A stretch of DNA of 64,000 nt, taken from JAGHKQ01 sp041920565. GTDB lineage: Bacteria > Bacillota > Bacilli > Bacillales > Bacillaceae_G. The stretch spans positions 9,611-73,610 of the forward strand of contig JBHGXS010000071.1 of the NCBI GenBank assembly GCA_041920565.1, in the 5' to 3' direction. A program made the position numbers and the translations under genes. The notes beneath the pieces were generated by a model. The model did no database searches. It had not been told where the DNA came from and saw nothing but the letters and a program-made list of their open reading frames with translations. Of the stretch, positions 16,983-25,696 are shown piece after piece (positions within the stretch are counted from its first letter, which is position 1; each line of letters opens with the position of its first letter).

Positions 16983-17495
16983 ATGAAATACATCATGATG
17001 ATTATTGCTTTTATTTTGCTGACCGCCTGTACAAGCCCAACCGTAAAGGCAGACGATGCAGTGGAACTCGTTCGCAATGGACAGCTTGAAGCTGCCGTCC
17101 ATTCTTTAGAAGAATCCTATCAAAAAGAGCAAAACGAAGAAATTTTATACTTACAGCAGCGCGTAAAATTGTACATACAGGCAAAACAAGAATTGGACAA
17201 AGGGAATTTGGAAGTAGCCTCTCTTTTATTGACGGATATACGAGACGACAACAATGATCATCCTCTTATTATTCACTTGCAGCAGGATGCCAAAGAACTG
17301 CAAAAGCAGCTTGCATCGTTAGCGAAGACGAAAGCACAATTGGAGTCCTCTCTCGTAGAGGTAAGAGTACAAATTCGCAACAAGGAATACGGACAAGCAA
17401 AAGAGGTGATAAAAGAAGTGCTTGCGGAGTCAAAATCTCATCCTTCATTCCGCTTTATTCATAAAGAAGCAAAAAAATTAGAAAAACAGCTCTAG
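16983..17495 (+). CDS. Putative lipoprotein with coiled-coil/TPR-like helices
   Basis: This 170-residue protein has a lipoprotein signal (MKYIMMIIAFILLTACTSPT, lipobox LTAC, Cys16). The rest is highly helical and rich in E, K, Q and L, with repeats of A-x-x-x-L-x-x-x pattern (QLEAAVHSLEESYQKEQ, NLEVASLLLTDIRD, EYGQAKEVIKEVL) suggestive of TPR-like helices. It is probably anchored on the outer face of the membrane. GAGGTGA precedes the ATG. No family recognised. Confidence 0.7.
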   Translation: MKYIMMIIAFILLTACTSPTVKADDAVELVRNGQLEAAVHSLEESYQKEQNEEILYLQQRVKLYIQAKQELDKGNLEVASLLLTDIRDDNNDHPLIIHLQQDAKELQKQLASLAKTKAQLESSLVEVRVQIRNKEYGQAKEVIKEVLAESKSHPSFRFIHKEAKKLEKQL

Positions 17496-17607
17496 CAATA
17501 TTTCATGATGTTTAGGCTTTTCCGGGAATAAACATAGGAATCTAGTTATAATTGCTCTACAATAGAGGTAAGGGAAATCTACATCTCGCAGAAAAGGGAG
17601 AACAATC

Positions 17608-17854
17608 ATGGTTATCGTCCATAAAGTGCTTGATAGTTTTTCGGAAACATTCAAATGCCGATTATTGCCGTATACGAAAACCTGGTTGATTTTCCGGGAA
17701 AATATGTTGCTAGATTATTTGATTTACAGCAAATGACCAACTATATTATCGTAAAAGATACGTTAAAAAAATTAGAGAGCCCATTCCGTCTGCATTTAAC
17801 AAAATGATTCGTTCCAAGAATGACGCCCCGATGATTGTGGAGGTTTTTGTATAA
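17608..17854 (+). pseudogene. Frameshifted small protein of unknown family
   Basis: ATG 17608 behind AAAAGGGAGAAC reads MVIVHKVLDSFSETF. The frame then shifts at about 17650 to QMPIIAVYENLVDFPGKYVA, RLFDLQQMTNYIIVKDTLKK, and again near 17785 to PIPSAFNKMIRSKNDAPMIV ending EVFV. Stitched together this is a coherent 80-residue protein that I recall as a Bacillus hypothetical. Two frameshifts break it. Confidence 0.6.
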
Positions 17855-17861
17855 AAAGGAA

Positions 17862-17888
17862 ACAGCACTGTTTTTTGCAGTGCTGCGC
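17862..17888. terminator. Hairpin, possible terminator
   Basis: Perfect 8-bp stem CAGCACTG / CAGTGCTG right after the frameshifted gene; the T run is better on the minus strand than on the plus strand. Confidence 0.4.
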
Positions 17889-17965
17889 CTTTGTTAGGGG
17901 AAAAATTTATAGAAACTATTTTACACCTGTCCCTATTTCCCTAAAAAATCCCTTTTATGAAAACC

Positions 17966-17998
17966 ATGCCTGCAACAAACAAGGCATTGTTTTTTATT
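17966..17998 (+). terminator. Possible rho-independent terminator
   Basis: Short ATGCC / GGCAT stem followed by a run of six Ts. No gene directly precedes it; the 300 bases from 17855 to 18158 otherwise hold nothing recognisable. Confidence 0.4.
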
Positions 17999-18125
17999 TT
18001 CATATAAAAAGAGGTATCATCTCCTTTTCATCGAAACTACTTAATAATCAAATGATAAAAAGGTGATCACATACCCTATTGCAAGAAAATGAAGAGGTAT
18101 ATGTGTTCTCTTGCAAAATACAATA

Positions 18126-18156
18126 AAAAGGAATCGGACTGTATCCGATTCCTTTT
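18126..18156 (-). terminator. Rho-independent terminator of the yvrJ-like gene
   Basis: 13-bp perfect stem AAAAGGAATCGGA / TCCGATTCCTTTT with a 5-base loop, immediately after the YvrJ-family stop on the minus strand. Confidence 0.9.
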
Positions 18157-18158
18157 CT

Positions 18159-18323
18159 CTATGAAACATTCCGTTCCCGCGAATCGGATTCTTTGACCTG
18201 CAGCGGAAGCTTTTCAATTGCCATAATGACGCTATCCAACTTCCCTTCAATCCGGTGCAGCAAATATAGCGTAATGACAATCGGAAACCCGACTTCACTG
18301 ACAAACGGAATCCATTCGTTCAT
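18159..18323 (-). CDS. YvrJ-family protein
   Basis: This 54-residue protein starts at the ATG after GGGAGGGAGAAGC, which excludes a longer frame. It has MNEWIPFVSEVGFPIVITLY, then LLHRIEGKLDSVIMAIEKLP: one membrane-spanning helix with the conserved GFPI-x-x-T-x-Y-L-L-x-R-x-E pattern, then an amphipathic helix. YvrJ proteins are small membrane proteins of unknown function, one being part of the SigO/RsoA region in B. subtilis. No sigO-like gene is nearby. Confidence 0.75.
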   Translation of the reverse strand: MNEWIPFVSEVGFPIVITLYLLHRIEGKLDSVIMAIEKLPLQVKESDSRERNVS

Positions 18324-18677
18324 GCTTCTCCCTCCTCCCATTGTTCTTCCTTCTATATATAGCCCTTTCTTCCTTTAATTTGGCTGTCTCTCTAATGCAT
18401 TTCATTTAAAAATGATTTAGTTCTTGTTCCGGAATATATCTTCACCCTTCATTCTAAAAAAAATTTTGCATAGTATATACAAAAAAAGAAAAATGATTCC
18501 AAAAAAGGATATAGTTACATTTTAAAAATTATTATACTATAACAAAGGCATTACGGAATAACTCAATGCCTTTACTTCTCCTTCATAGTCCCGTGAATTC
18601 CCGTTTTTTACTTATAAGTTATAATATTGTGAAAACAAGACATACTATTAAACAAATAACCTTAGGGAGGGAATCCA
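18324..18677. other. 354-bp gene-free stretch with one hairpin
   Basis: A very AT-rich stretch with no convincing gene. It contains a perfect 9-bp inverted repeat (AAAGGCATT / AATGCCTTT, 18544-18573) without a good T tail on the plus strand, and presumably promoters for the flanking small genes. Confidence 0.5.
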
Positions 18678-18743
18678 ATGAGATTCTTATATTACATACT
18701 GATCGGCCTTTTAATCATCTTTTTGCTTCGTTTAATTTTCTAG
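18678..18743 (+). CDS. 21-residue hydrophobic micro-protein
   Basis: A strong ribosome site (TTAGGGAGGGAATCCA) leads to an ATG encoding MRFLYYILIGLLIIFLLRLI and a final F, ending at TAG. It is one membrane helix with two arginines. The following gene contains a related start (MRILYFVLLG) in another frame, so this may be a truncated copy of the same family. Confidence 0.45.
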   Translation: MRFLYYILIGLLIIFLLRLIF

Positions 18744-18760
18744 TGAATCTGACGTAAAAA

Positions 18761-18943
18761 ATGCTGAAGAGGAATCATTATGAGGATTCTATACTTTGTA
18801 TTATTGGGATAGTTAGTCTTATTGCTTTAAAATTCGTCTTGGGATCAGCGGGCACCCTTATCAAATGGGCTTTCATTTTATTCGTTACTGTAGTGGCTGG
18901 CTATATTGCGGTTACATTATTTAATAAAGGGAAACGGGCATAG
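18761..18943 (+). CDS. Small two-helix membrane protein, start or frame uncertain
   Basis: This 60-residue frame encodes two membrane helices (ILCIIGIVSLIALKFVLGSA, then WAFILFVTVVAGYIAVTLF) and a basic tail KGKRA. The annotated ATG has no ribosome site. GAAGAGGAATCATT lies inside the frame and points to an ATG at 18780 in a different frame that gives MRILYFVLLG before a stop. The native gene may have started there with a frameshift near 18805. Function unknown. Confidence 0.5.
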   Translation: MLKRNHYEDSILCIIGIVSLIALKFVLGSAGTLIKWAFILFVTVVAGYIAVTLFNKGKRA

Positions 18944-18976
18944 AAAAAAGGAGCTTCAGCTGAAGTCCCTTTTTCT
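18944..18976. terminator. Bidirectional terminator
   Basis: GGAGCTTCAGCTGAAGTCC hairpin flanked by A and T runs, between the small membrane protein gene and the convergent mtnA. Confidence 0.75.
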
Positions 18977-20021
18977 ATGCTAACAATTTGGAAATCTCTT
19001 CTTTATAATTGCCGCGAATGATTCCTTTTTCCGTTATAATGGCTGTAATAAGCTCGTTTGGAGTAACATCAAACGCCGGGTTGTACACGCCGATTCCTTC
19101 CGGTGCTATACGCGTCCCCTGAACATGTGTTACTTCCTCGCCTTTTCGTTCTTCAATTACAATTTGCTCTCCTGTTTCCAATGCAGCATCAAACGTGGAT
19201 AGTGGCGCAGCTACATAAAACGGAATGTTAAAGTGCTTCGCTAAGATCGCCAAACCAAACGTCCCGATTTTATTAGCTGTATCGCCGTTTGCGACAATGC
19301 GGTCCGCCCCAACAATGATGGCACGAATACCTTTTGTCGCAATGGTGTTAGCTGCCATGTTATCGGTAATAAGCGTCACATCCACTCCTGCTTGTTGCAG
19401 CTCCCAAGCAGTAAGCCGCGCACCTTGCAGCACCGGGCGAGTTTCGCTTGCATACACTTGTAAATTAATTCCTTGTTCTTTTGCGATGTAAAACGGAGCC
19501 AAAGCTGTGCCGTAACGTGCTGTTGCAATGCTTCCCGCGTTACAGATGGTAAGTACTTTGTCGCCTTCTTCGAATAATGTAAGTGCATGTTCCCCGATGT
19601 TCCGGCACACTTCTTCATCTTCTTTTTGTATGGAAAGGGCTTCTTGCTCCACACGCAGCTTCGCTTCCTCTACCGTCAAAGAAGAGTCTACACTCGCCAC
19701 TACCCTGTCTAGCGCCCAAAACAAGTTTACTGCCGTCGGACGGGAACTTGCTAAGTAATCACGGTCCTGCTGGAGCCAGTTCAAAAATAATTCAATATCA
19801 TTTGTCTCATACCGTTTTGCCGCCAGAGCCAAACCAAATGCCGCCGTAATGCCGATGGCCGGAGCGCCGCGCACCTCCAAAGACACGATGCTGTGCCAGA
19901 CATCTTCGAGCGTGCGCAAATGTTTATACTCTATTTCCAAGGGAAGCTTCGTTTGATTTAATAAAATAATAGAATTGTCGTTCCATGTAACGGAACGAGG
20001 GATGTTTACTACTGTGCTCAC
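18975..20021 (-). CDS. mtnA: Methylthioribose-1-phosphate isomerase
   Basis: MtnA (348 aa, normal length) converts 5-methylthioribose-1-phosphate to methylthioribulose-1-phosphate. Visible signatures are LEVRGAPAIGITAAFGLALA (about 49-68), TICNAGSIAT with the catalytic Cys (about 157-166), YASETRPVLQGARLTAWEL (about 191-209) and GADRIVANGDTANKIGT with the catalytic Asp (about 236-252). It starts at GTG overlapping the mtnK stop (GTGA), so translation is coupled to mtnK. Controlled by the SAM riboswitch ahead of mtnK. Confidence 0.95.
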   Translation of the reverse strand: MSTVVNIPRSVTWNDNSIILLNQTKLPLEIEYKHLRTLEDVWHSIVSLEVRGAPAIGITAAFGLALAAKRYETNDIELFLNWLQQDRDYLASSRPTAVNLFWALDRVVASVDSSLTVEEAKLRVEQEALSIQKEDEEVCRNIGEHALTLFEEGDKVLTICNAGSIATARYGTALAPFYIAKEQGINLQVYASETRPVLQGARLTAWELQQAGVDVTLITDNMAANTIATKGIRAIIVGADRIVANGDTANKIGTFGLAILAKHFNIPFYVAAPLSTFDAALETGEQIVIEERKGEEVTHVQGTRIAPEGIGVYNPAFDVTPNELITAIITEKGIIRGNYKEEISKLLA

Positions 20022-21211
20022 GCTTGTACTTCCTTTCGTTGTTTTGTTCTCGTAAACAGATAGCGGAACAAGCCTGTGTCCACTTTTATGTTTTGCTGCA
20101 GTAGCAGCGCTTTGCCAAGGTGCAATGCATGCACTTTTGCTTGCAATCTCTCTTCTTTATTTTCAATGCCGTCTAAGTCCGCCACATGCGCCAGGCCGAT
20201 TGTACGGCGAATCACTTCACAACCTGCAAACCCGACTGCATCTGCAAAGATATTTTGTAACACGGATGGCAGCCAAGCTTTCGTTTTCGTATAAGCTTCC
20301 ACGCCCTCTTCTTCCCATAGCTTTTTGAATGTGTTCTCAAACACCTTCCATGTATTTTCAATGTGGAAAAACAAAATATCTCGGTTTTCTTCTCGGCGAG
20401 AAATTGCGTTCAATAACAAGTTCGCGAAAAATTGCCCTAAATCAAAGCCGATGGGACCGAACGTCGCAAACTCCGGATCGATAACTTTCGTTTCCGTTGC
20501 TGATGCAAAAATGCTGCCTGTATGTAAATCGCCATGCATCAACGCTTCTTTTCTCGTTAAAAATTTATACTTTAACTGCGCTACCTGCAATTTTACCGTT
20601 TCATCCTGCCACAGGCGATCGATAACAGATTGCAGTTCCAGCTCATAATCGTTTGTGTCGTGATCTGCAAACGGATCAGTAAAGACTAAATCTTCTGTAA
20701 TTTTACACAAGTCCGAATTTACAAATTGGCTGTCCAGCTCCCGTTTTTCGGATGCATGTAAGCCAAAGTCAGAAGTGTAAAATAACGCTTTGGCCACAAA
20801 TGTACCGATATGCTCGGAAAGAAGAGGATAATCTTCTCCTTCAATTAATCCTTTTCTGGCAATTGTTAAATGTGATAAATCCTCCATAACAGTAATGGCC
20901 AGTTCTTCATCATGGTAATATACTTCCGGTACAAGATCCGGCACATATTTCGCAAACGTACGAAGCGCATTGCTTTCAATCGTTGCTCGTCTTAACGAAA
21001 GCGGCCAGCTTTCCCCAACTACCTTCGCATACGGAAGCGCTTGTTTCATGATGATACCTTTTTGTTCATCCTGTATATGAAACACCAAGTTTAAATTTCC
21101 ATCGCCAATTTCCTTGCATGTCACAGCTGCATCCTCAGCAAAGTATCCCAATTGTTTTGCCAACAGAACGGCCGTTTCTTCTCGTAACGGTTCATATGTT
21201 TTATTTATCAT
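20018..21211 (-). CDS. mtnK: 5-methylthioribose kinase
   Basis: MtnK (397 aa) phosphorylates methylthioribose with ATP, the first committed step of methylthioribose salvage. It has the APH/choline kinase fold: EIGDGNLNLVFHI (glycine-rich loop, about 36-48), KQALPY, then the catalytic MHGDLHTGSIFAS (about 231-243) and metal-binding DPEFATFGPIGFDLGQFFAN (about 250-269). First gene of the mtnK-mtnA operon, transcribed through a SAM-I riboswitch. Confidence 0.95.
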   Translation of the reverse strand: MINKTYEPLREETAVLLAKQLGYFAEDAAVTCKEIGDGNLNLVFHIQDEQKGIIMKQALPYAKVVGESWPLSLRRATIESNALRTFAKYVPDLVPEVYYHDEELAITVMEDLSHLTIARKGLIEGEDYPLLSEHIGTFVAKALFYTSDFGLHASEKRELDSQFVNSDLCKITEDLVFTDPFADHDTNDYELELQSVIDRLWQDETVKLQVAQLKYKFLTRKEALMHGDLHTGSIFASATETKVIDPEFATFGPIGFDLGQFFANLLLNAISRREENRDILFFHIENTWKVFENTFKKLWEEEGVEAYTKTKAWLPSVLQNIFADAVGFAGCEVIRRTIGLAHVADLDGIENKEERLQAKVHALHLGKALLLQQNIKVDTGLFRYLFTRTKQRKEVQA

Positions 21212-21248
21212 TGGTTTCTCCCCCTAAATTATGGGGTTTCCCCATAAG

Positions 21249-21279
21249 AAAAACCCCTTTCATCATCGAAAGAGGTTTG
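21249..21279 (-). terminator. SAM-riboswitch expression-platform terminator (mtnK leader)
   Basis: Stem AAACCTCTTTC / GAAAGGGGTTT with a T run, just 3' of the aptamer and upstream of mtnK. It forms when SAM is bound. Confidence 0.85.
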
Positions 21280-21293
21280 AAGACGTTCTTCTC

Positions 21294-21437
21294 CCCTCTT
21301 ATCTGCCAGAAAGATTTCTTTCTGCTGGAATTAGCACCGTGCCTTACAGGCGCATGTTGCGCCCCATTTCACAATGGTATTACGGTCGGTTGCTGGGCTT
21401 CATCGGGCCAAGTCCCTCTGCCTGCTCTTGATAAGAG
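21294..21437 (-). ncRNA. SAM-I (S-box) riboswitch ahead of mtnK
   Basis: The transcript shows the S-box core in order: CTTATCAAGAG, GCAGAGGGACTTGGCCCGAT, GAAGCCCAGCAACC, a long P3 arm, GCACGGTGCTAATTCC and a closing CAG-GATAAG-type P1 strand. Matches established SAM-I conserved sequence. Represses mtnKA when S-adenosylmethionine is plentiful. Confidence 0.95.
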
Positions 21438-21472
21438 TAATATTTTCTGAAAATTAAAAGATTCTGATGAAC

Positions 21473-21502
21473 ACTATAACAACCTTGTCAGAATGTTGTC
21501 AA
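21473..21502 (-). promoter_or_regulatory. Sigma-A promoter for mtnKA
   Basis: On the minus strand, TTGACA is followed after 18 bases by TATAGT, about 35 bases before the S-box aptamer. Confidence 0.75.
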
Positions 21503-21517
21503 CACTTTTTTAAAAAA

Positions 21518-22297
21518 TTATTTGTACAGCTCCGGACGGCGATCCGCAAATACCGGAATGCCGCGGCGCACTTCCTCAATTTTGGAAAAATCGAGTACGG
21601 ATTCCAGAATTTCTTGTTCCTCTCCGGCTTCTGCCACGACTTCTCCCCACGGGTCGACAACAAGAGAATGGCCGGCAAATACATTGTTCGGATCGCTTCC
21701 GGCACGATTGCACGCTACGATATAGCATTGATTTTCGATCGCACGGCTGATTAACAGTGTACGCCAATGAGTTACACGGGCCAACGGCCACTCCGCCACC
21801 ACAAACACCACTTTGGCTCCATGCGCAGTATGCGTACGCACCCATTCCGGAAAGCGGATGTCATAGCAAACCAGTCCCGCACATGCAATGCCGTCCAGTT
21901 CAAAATGTCCCGTCTCCTGGCCGGAAACTAAAAACTTATGCTCCTCCATGAGCTGGAACAAATGGACTTTACTGTATTCTCCCGCTAATTCTCCTCCTCT
22001 AGTAAACACATACATAGTATTTGTTACACCTTGTTCTGTTCGTTTCGCAATGGAGCCGCCAACAAGATTCACATTATATGTTTTAGAAATTTCTGTTAAT
22101 AGTTTCTTAGAAGCTTTTCCCTCATCATCTGCAAGTACATCCAAACGCGTTAAATCGTATCCGGTTGTCCACAGCTCCGGTAGTACAATCACATCAGGCT
22201 GACCCTTCATCGCCTTCTCGATTTCTCGTGTTGCATTTTCTATATTTTTATCAATGTCACCAAACGCAATATCCAATTGCAAACAAGCAATCTTCAT
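21518..22297 (-). CDS. mtnU: Carbon-nitrogen hydrolase MtnU (omega-amidase-like)
   Basis: This 259-residue nitrilase-superfamily enzyme has the Glu-Lys-Cys triad in PELWTTGYDL, YSKVHLFQ and GLVCYDIRFPEW. The start MKIACLQLD is chosen because GGCGGTGG lies before it. In Bacillus MtnU/YkrU is thought to hydrolyse the alpha-ketoglutaramate formed by the glutamine-dependent transaminase MtnE. It lies divergently from mtnE, 101 bases apart, which supports that pairing. Intracellular. Confidence 0.85.
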   Translation of the reverse strand: MKIACLQLDIAFGDIDKNIENATREIEKAMKGQPDVIVLPELWTTGYDLTRLDVLADDEGKASKKLLTEISKTYNVNLVGGSIAKRTEQGVTNTMYVFTRGGELAGEYSKVHLFQLMEEHKFLVSGQETGHFELDGIACAGLVCYDIRFPEWVRTHTAHGAKVVFVVAEWPLARVTHWRTLLISRAIENQCYIVACNRAGSDPNNVFAGHSLVVDPWGEVVAEAGEEQEILESVLDFSKIEEVRRGIPVFADRRPELYK

Positions 22298-22398
22298 TTT
22301 ACCACCGCCATTTTGCAAAAATTTTCACTTTACAAACTACCCATAACAATATATGATTGGTCACTAGAATTGCAAGAATTTTTTTAAGAGGTGGAAAG

Positions 22399-23577
22399 AT
22401 GAAACATTTCCAAACATCACAACTATTACACGAGCTGCCGACGCAGTTCTTCGCCTCACTTGTACAAAAAGTGAATAAAGTTATATCCGAAGGTCATGAT
22501 GTCATCAATTTAGGCCAAGGCAATCCAGATCAACCGACCCCTTCTCATATTGTAAAAGCATTGCAAGAAGCGGCTGAACAGCCGATTCACCATAAATATC
22601 CTCCGTTCCGCGGCCAGCCGAACTTAAAAGAGGCAATTGCCGTGTTTTATGAACGGGAATACGGCGTAAAACTGGATCCGGAAAAAGAAGTGGCCATTTT
22701 ATTTGGTGGAAAAGCCGGGCTTGTTGAATTGCCGCTTTGCTTTACGGAACCCGGCGATACGATTTTAGTACCGGACCCAGGCTATCCTGACTATTGGTCC
22801 GGCGTCGCGTTAGCAAAAGCAAAAATGGAAATGATGCCGCTGCTTGCTGAAAACAGCTTTTTACCGGACTACAGTACGATTGCACCGGAAGCATCTGATA
22901 AAGCGAAGCTCATGTTTTTGAATTATCCGAACAACCCGACGGGCGCAGTGGCAACAAAAGAGTTTTTTGAAGAAACTGTAGCGTTCGCAAATGAACACGA
23001 CATTTTAATCGTTCATGATTTCGCATACGGCGCCATCGGCTTTGACGGTAAAAAACCGGTAAGTTTCTTGGAGGTGGAAGGCGCCAAAGAAACCGGGATT
23101 GAAATTTATACTCTATCGAAAACGTACAACATGGCAGGCTGGCGCATTGCCTTTGCGGTCGGAAACGAAAGCGCCATTGAAGCTATCAATCTATTGCAAG
23201 ACCATATTTATGTCAGTGTATTCGGAGCTGTGCAAGAAGCGGCACGCACTGCATTATTAAGTCCGCAAACATGCGTGGAAGAACTGAATGCCCGTTATGA
23301 ATCACGCCGTAACGCCCTAATCTCTGCTTGTCACGAAATCGGCTGGAACGTGAAATCTCCGGAAGGCTCCTTCTTCGCATGGCTGCCGGTTCCAAAAGGA
23401 TATACCTCAGCAGCATTTGCCGATCTTTTACTCGAAAAAGCACATGTTGCCGTTGCACCGGGTATCGGCTTCGGAACACACGGAGAAGGCTACGTTCGTG
23501 TCGGCTTGCTTCATACGGAAGAGCGGCTTGTCGAAGCAATAAAACGAATTGAACAATTAAAAATTTTCAAAAAATGA
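22399..23577 (+). CDS. mtnE: Aminotransferase of the methionine salvage pathway
   Basis: MtnE (392 aa) is a fold-type I PLP aminotransferase turning 4-methylthio-2-oxobutanoate into methionine, normally with glutamine as donor. Signatures: INLGQGNPDQPTP (about 37-49), PDPGYPDYW, NYPNNPTGAV (about 176-185), and the PLP lysine in IYTLSKTYNMAGWRIAFAVG. The start ATG follows AAGAGGTGG; an in-frame upstream start is unsupported. It ends just before the promoter and S-box of mtnW and has no S-box of its own in view. Confidence 0.9.
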   Translation: MKHFQTSQLLHELPTQFFASLVQKVNKVISEGHDVINLGQGNPDQPTPSHIVKALQEAAEQPIHHKYPPFRGQPNLKEAIAVFYEREYGVKLDPEKEVAILFGGKAGLVELPLCFTEPGDTILVPDPGYPDYWSGVALAKAKMEMMPLLAENSFLPDYSTIAPEASDKAKLMFLNYPNNPTGAVATKEFFEETVAFANEHDILIVHDFAYGAIGFDGKKPVSFLEVEGAKETGIEIYTLSKTYNMAGWRIAFAVGNESAIEAINLLQDHIYVSVFGAVQEAARTALLSPQTCVEELNARYESRRNALISACHEIGWNVKSPEGSFFAWLPVPKGYTSAAFADLLLEKAHVAVAPGIGFGTHGEGYVRVGLLHTEERLVEAIKRIEQLKIFKK

Positions 23578-23606
23578 TTGACAACATAACCAAATCATGT
23601 AAAAAT
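23578..23606 (+). promoter_or_regulatory. Probable promoter for mtnW-X-B-D
   Basis: TTGACA overlaps the mtnE stop codon; 17 bases later a weak -10 (AAAAAT/TGTAAA region) precedes the S-box. Confidence 0.5.
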
Positions 23607-23636
23607 CCAGTTATCAAAAAATTTTATAATACATTT

Positions 23637-23738
23637 CTTATCAAGAGCAGGCAGAGGGAACGAGCCCAATGAAGCCCGGCAACCGACTCCGAATGGAGCA
23701 CGGTGCTAATTCTCGCAGCGTTTTGCTGACAGATAAGG
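23637..23738 (+). ncRNA. SAM-I (S-box) riboswitch ahead of mtnW
   Basis: Core elements are CTTATCAAGAGCAGGCAGAG, GAGCCCAATGAAGCCCGGCA, ACC, a short P3, GCACGGTGCTAATTC and CAG-ATAAG closing P1. It is more compact than the mtnK copy. Confidence 0.95.
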
Positions 23739-23751
23739 AGAAGACATATAC

Positions 23752-23779
23752 AAACCTCTCCTTGTCGAGAGGTTTTTTT
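23752..23779 (+). terminator. SAM-riboswitch terminator (mtnW leader)
   Basis: AAACCTCTC / GAGAGGTTT stem and a run of seven Ts, 16 bases before mtnW; the off-state of the riboswitch. Confidence 0.9.
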
Positions 23780-23795
23780 ATTGAGGAGGTCAAAA

Positions 23796-25040
23796 ATGAG
23801 CGGAGTAACAGCAACCTATCTGGTTCATGACAGTTCACATAATTTAATTAAAAAAGCGGAAGGCATCGCCCTTGGCCTAACAGTCGGATCTTGGACCGAC
23901 TTGCCAAACTTGGAACAGCAGCAGCTAAAAAAACATAAAGGCTCCATCCTCTCTATTGAGGAACTGGAAGACAATGAACGAGTGAACACGTATCTCGGCA
24001 AAAAAGTCACGCGCGGCATTGTGCGCATTCATTATCCAAGCATCAACTTCAGCGCAGATATCCCTGCAATTTTAACAACGGTGTTCGGGAAGCTTTCCCT
24101 CGACGGTGAAATTAAGCTATTAAACCTAGAGCTTTCAAATGACCTGAAAGAACGGTTCCCAGGACCGAAGTTTGGCATTGAAGGCATCCGCAGCCTTGTG
24201 CAAGTGTATGATCGTCCGCTTTTGATGAGCATTTTTAAAGGCTTAATCGGACGCGATTTAGACTACTTAAAAACGCAATTAAAAGAGCAAGCCCTTGGCG
24301 GTGTGGATATCGTCAAAGACGATGAAATTCTGTTTGACAATCCTCTTACACCGTTTGAAGAACGCATAATAACCGGAAAAGAAGTATTACGTGAAGTATA
24401 CGAAGAACACGGCATTCGCACATTATACGTCGTAAACCTTACGGGCCGTACATACGACTTGAAAGAAAAAGCGAAACGTGCGGTTGAGCTTGGTGCCGAT
24501 GCATTGCTCTTTAACGTCTTTTCCTACGGCATTGATGTGCTGCAGTCTCTTGCAGAAGATAAAGATATTTCGATTCCAATCATGGCCCATCCGGCAGTAA
24601 GCGGAGCGTGGATTCCTTCCGAATTTTACGGCGTGTCTCCTTCCCTTCTGCTTGGAAAATTGCTTCGTCTCGCAGGTGCGGATTTCGTCTTATATCCATC
24701 CCCGTACGGAAGCGTGGCAATGGAAAAAACAGATACGTTGCGCATTGCGGAACAATTGCGCTCAAAAACAGAGCCATTCAAGAAAAGCTTCCCGGTTCCA
24801 TCTGCCGGTATTCATCCAGGTCTGGTACCGCTTCTTGTACGCGACTTTGGTGTGGATTCTGTTATTAATGCAGGCGGCGGCGTACATGGTCATCCGCAAG
24901 GAACAATCGCCGGCGGCAAAGCATTCCGCGAAGCAATTGACGTAACATTACAAGCCAAACCATTAAGCACAACAAATGATCCGTTTTTACAAGAAGCTCT
25001 TCGTTTATGGGGCAATCCGGCTGAAGAGGTGACAACATGA
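23796..25040 (+). CDS. mtnW: 2,3-diketo-5-methylthiopentyl-1-phosphate enolase (RuBisCO-like)
   Basis: MtnW (414 aa) is a type IV RuBisCO-like protein that enolises 2,3-diketo-5-methylthiopentyl-1-phosphate. Seen: RIHYPSINFSADIPAILTTV, GPKFGIEG (about 131-138), the active-site GGVDIVKDDEIL (about 168-179), NAGGGVHGHPQGTIAGGKAF near the C-terminus. TTGAGGAGG sets the start. Its stop overlaps mtnX by ATGA. It heads the mtnW-X-B-D operon under the second S-box. Confidence 0.95.
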   Translation: MSGVTATYLVHDSSHNLIKKAEGIALGLTVGSWTDLPNLEQQQLKKHKGSILSIEELEDNERVNTYLGKKVTRGIVRIHYPSINFSADIPAILTTVFGKLSLDGEIKLLNLELSNDLKERFPGPKFGIEGIRSLVQVYDRPLLMSIFKGLIGRDLDYLKTQLKEQALGGVDIVKDDEILFDNPLTPFEERIITGKEVLREVYEEHGIRTLYVVNLTGRTYDLKEKAKRAVELGADALLFNVFSYGIDVLQSLAEDKDISIPIMAHPAVSGAWIPSEFYGVSPSLLLGKLLRLAGADFVLYPSPYGSVAMEKTDTLRIAEQLRSKTEPFKKSFPVPSAGIHPGLVPLLVRDFGVDSVINAGGGVHGHPQGTIAGGKAFREAIDVTLQAKPLSTTNDPFLQEALRLWGNPAEEVTT

Positions 25041-25696
25041 CCATCAAAATTTTTTGCGACTTTGACGGCACCATCACAGACAGCGATAACATCGTCGCGA
25101 TCATGAAGCATTTCGGTCCTCCAGAAACAGAAGACATTAAAAGCAAAATATTGAGCCAAGAAATTTCGATCCGGGAAGGAGTGAGCCGCATGTTCTCCCT
25201 CCTTCCGACAAGCCTGAAAGAAGAGATTGTTTCGTTTGTAAAAGAAACAGCACACATTCGTCCCGGCTTTGCTGAATTTATTGATTTTGCGAAAAACCAG
25301 CCTGTCAAGTTTTACGTTGTCAGCGGCGGCATGGACTTTTTCGTCTATCCGCTTTTAGATGAACTCGTGAACCGCCAATTTATTTATTGCAATGAAACAG
25401 ATTTTTCCGGCGAACGTATTCAGGTCAACTGGATTCACGACTGCGACGATGAGTGCGGCAACGAATGCGGCTTATGCAAACCGTCCATCATTCGCAAATT
25501 GGCACAACCGGGCGACTATACGATTGTGATCGGAGATTCCATCACAGACTTACAAGCGGCAAAGCTGGCTGAAAAGGTGTTTGCCCGCGATTTTCTCATT
25601 ACAAAGTGTGAAGAGCTAGGCATTCCTTATACGCTGTTTACAACCTTCTTTGACATTAAAACAGAACTCGAACACATACTGGGGGTGAAGGCATGA
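25037..25696 (+). CDS. mtnX: 2-hydroxy-3-keto-5-methylthiopentenyl-1-phosphate phosphatase
   Basis: MtnX (219 aa) is a HAD phosphatase removing phosphate after the MtnW step. DFDGTITDSDN (residues 7-17) holds the nucleophile, VVSGGMDFFVYP motif II (about 95-106), and GDSITDLQAAKLA the motif IV aspartates. A Cys cluster, HDCDDECGNECGLCK, around 134-148 is typical of this family. It overlaps both neighbours by ATGA, so the operon is translationally coupled. Confidence 0.95.
   Translation: MTIKIFCDFDGTITDSDNIVAIMKHFGPPETEDIKSKILSQEISIREGVSRMFSLLPTSLKEEIVSFVKETAHIRPGFAEFIDFAKNQPVKFYVVSGGMDFFVYPLLDELVNRQFIYCNETDFSGERIQVNWIHDCDDECGNECGLCKPSIIRKLAQPGDYTIVIGDSITDLQAAKLAEKVFARDFLITKCEELGIPYTLFTTFFDIKTELEHILGVKA

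Noticed and set aside
21249..21437. Possible small ORF in the mtnK leader
   Set aside because: The region is fully explained by the SAM riboswitch and its terminator.
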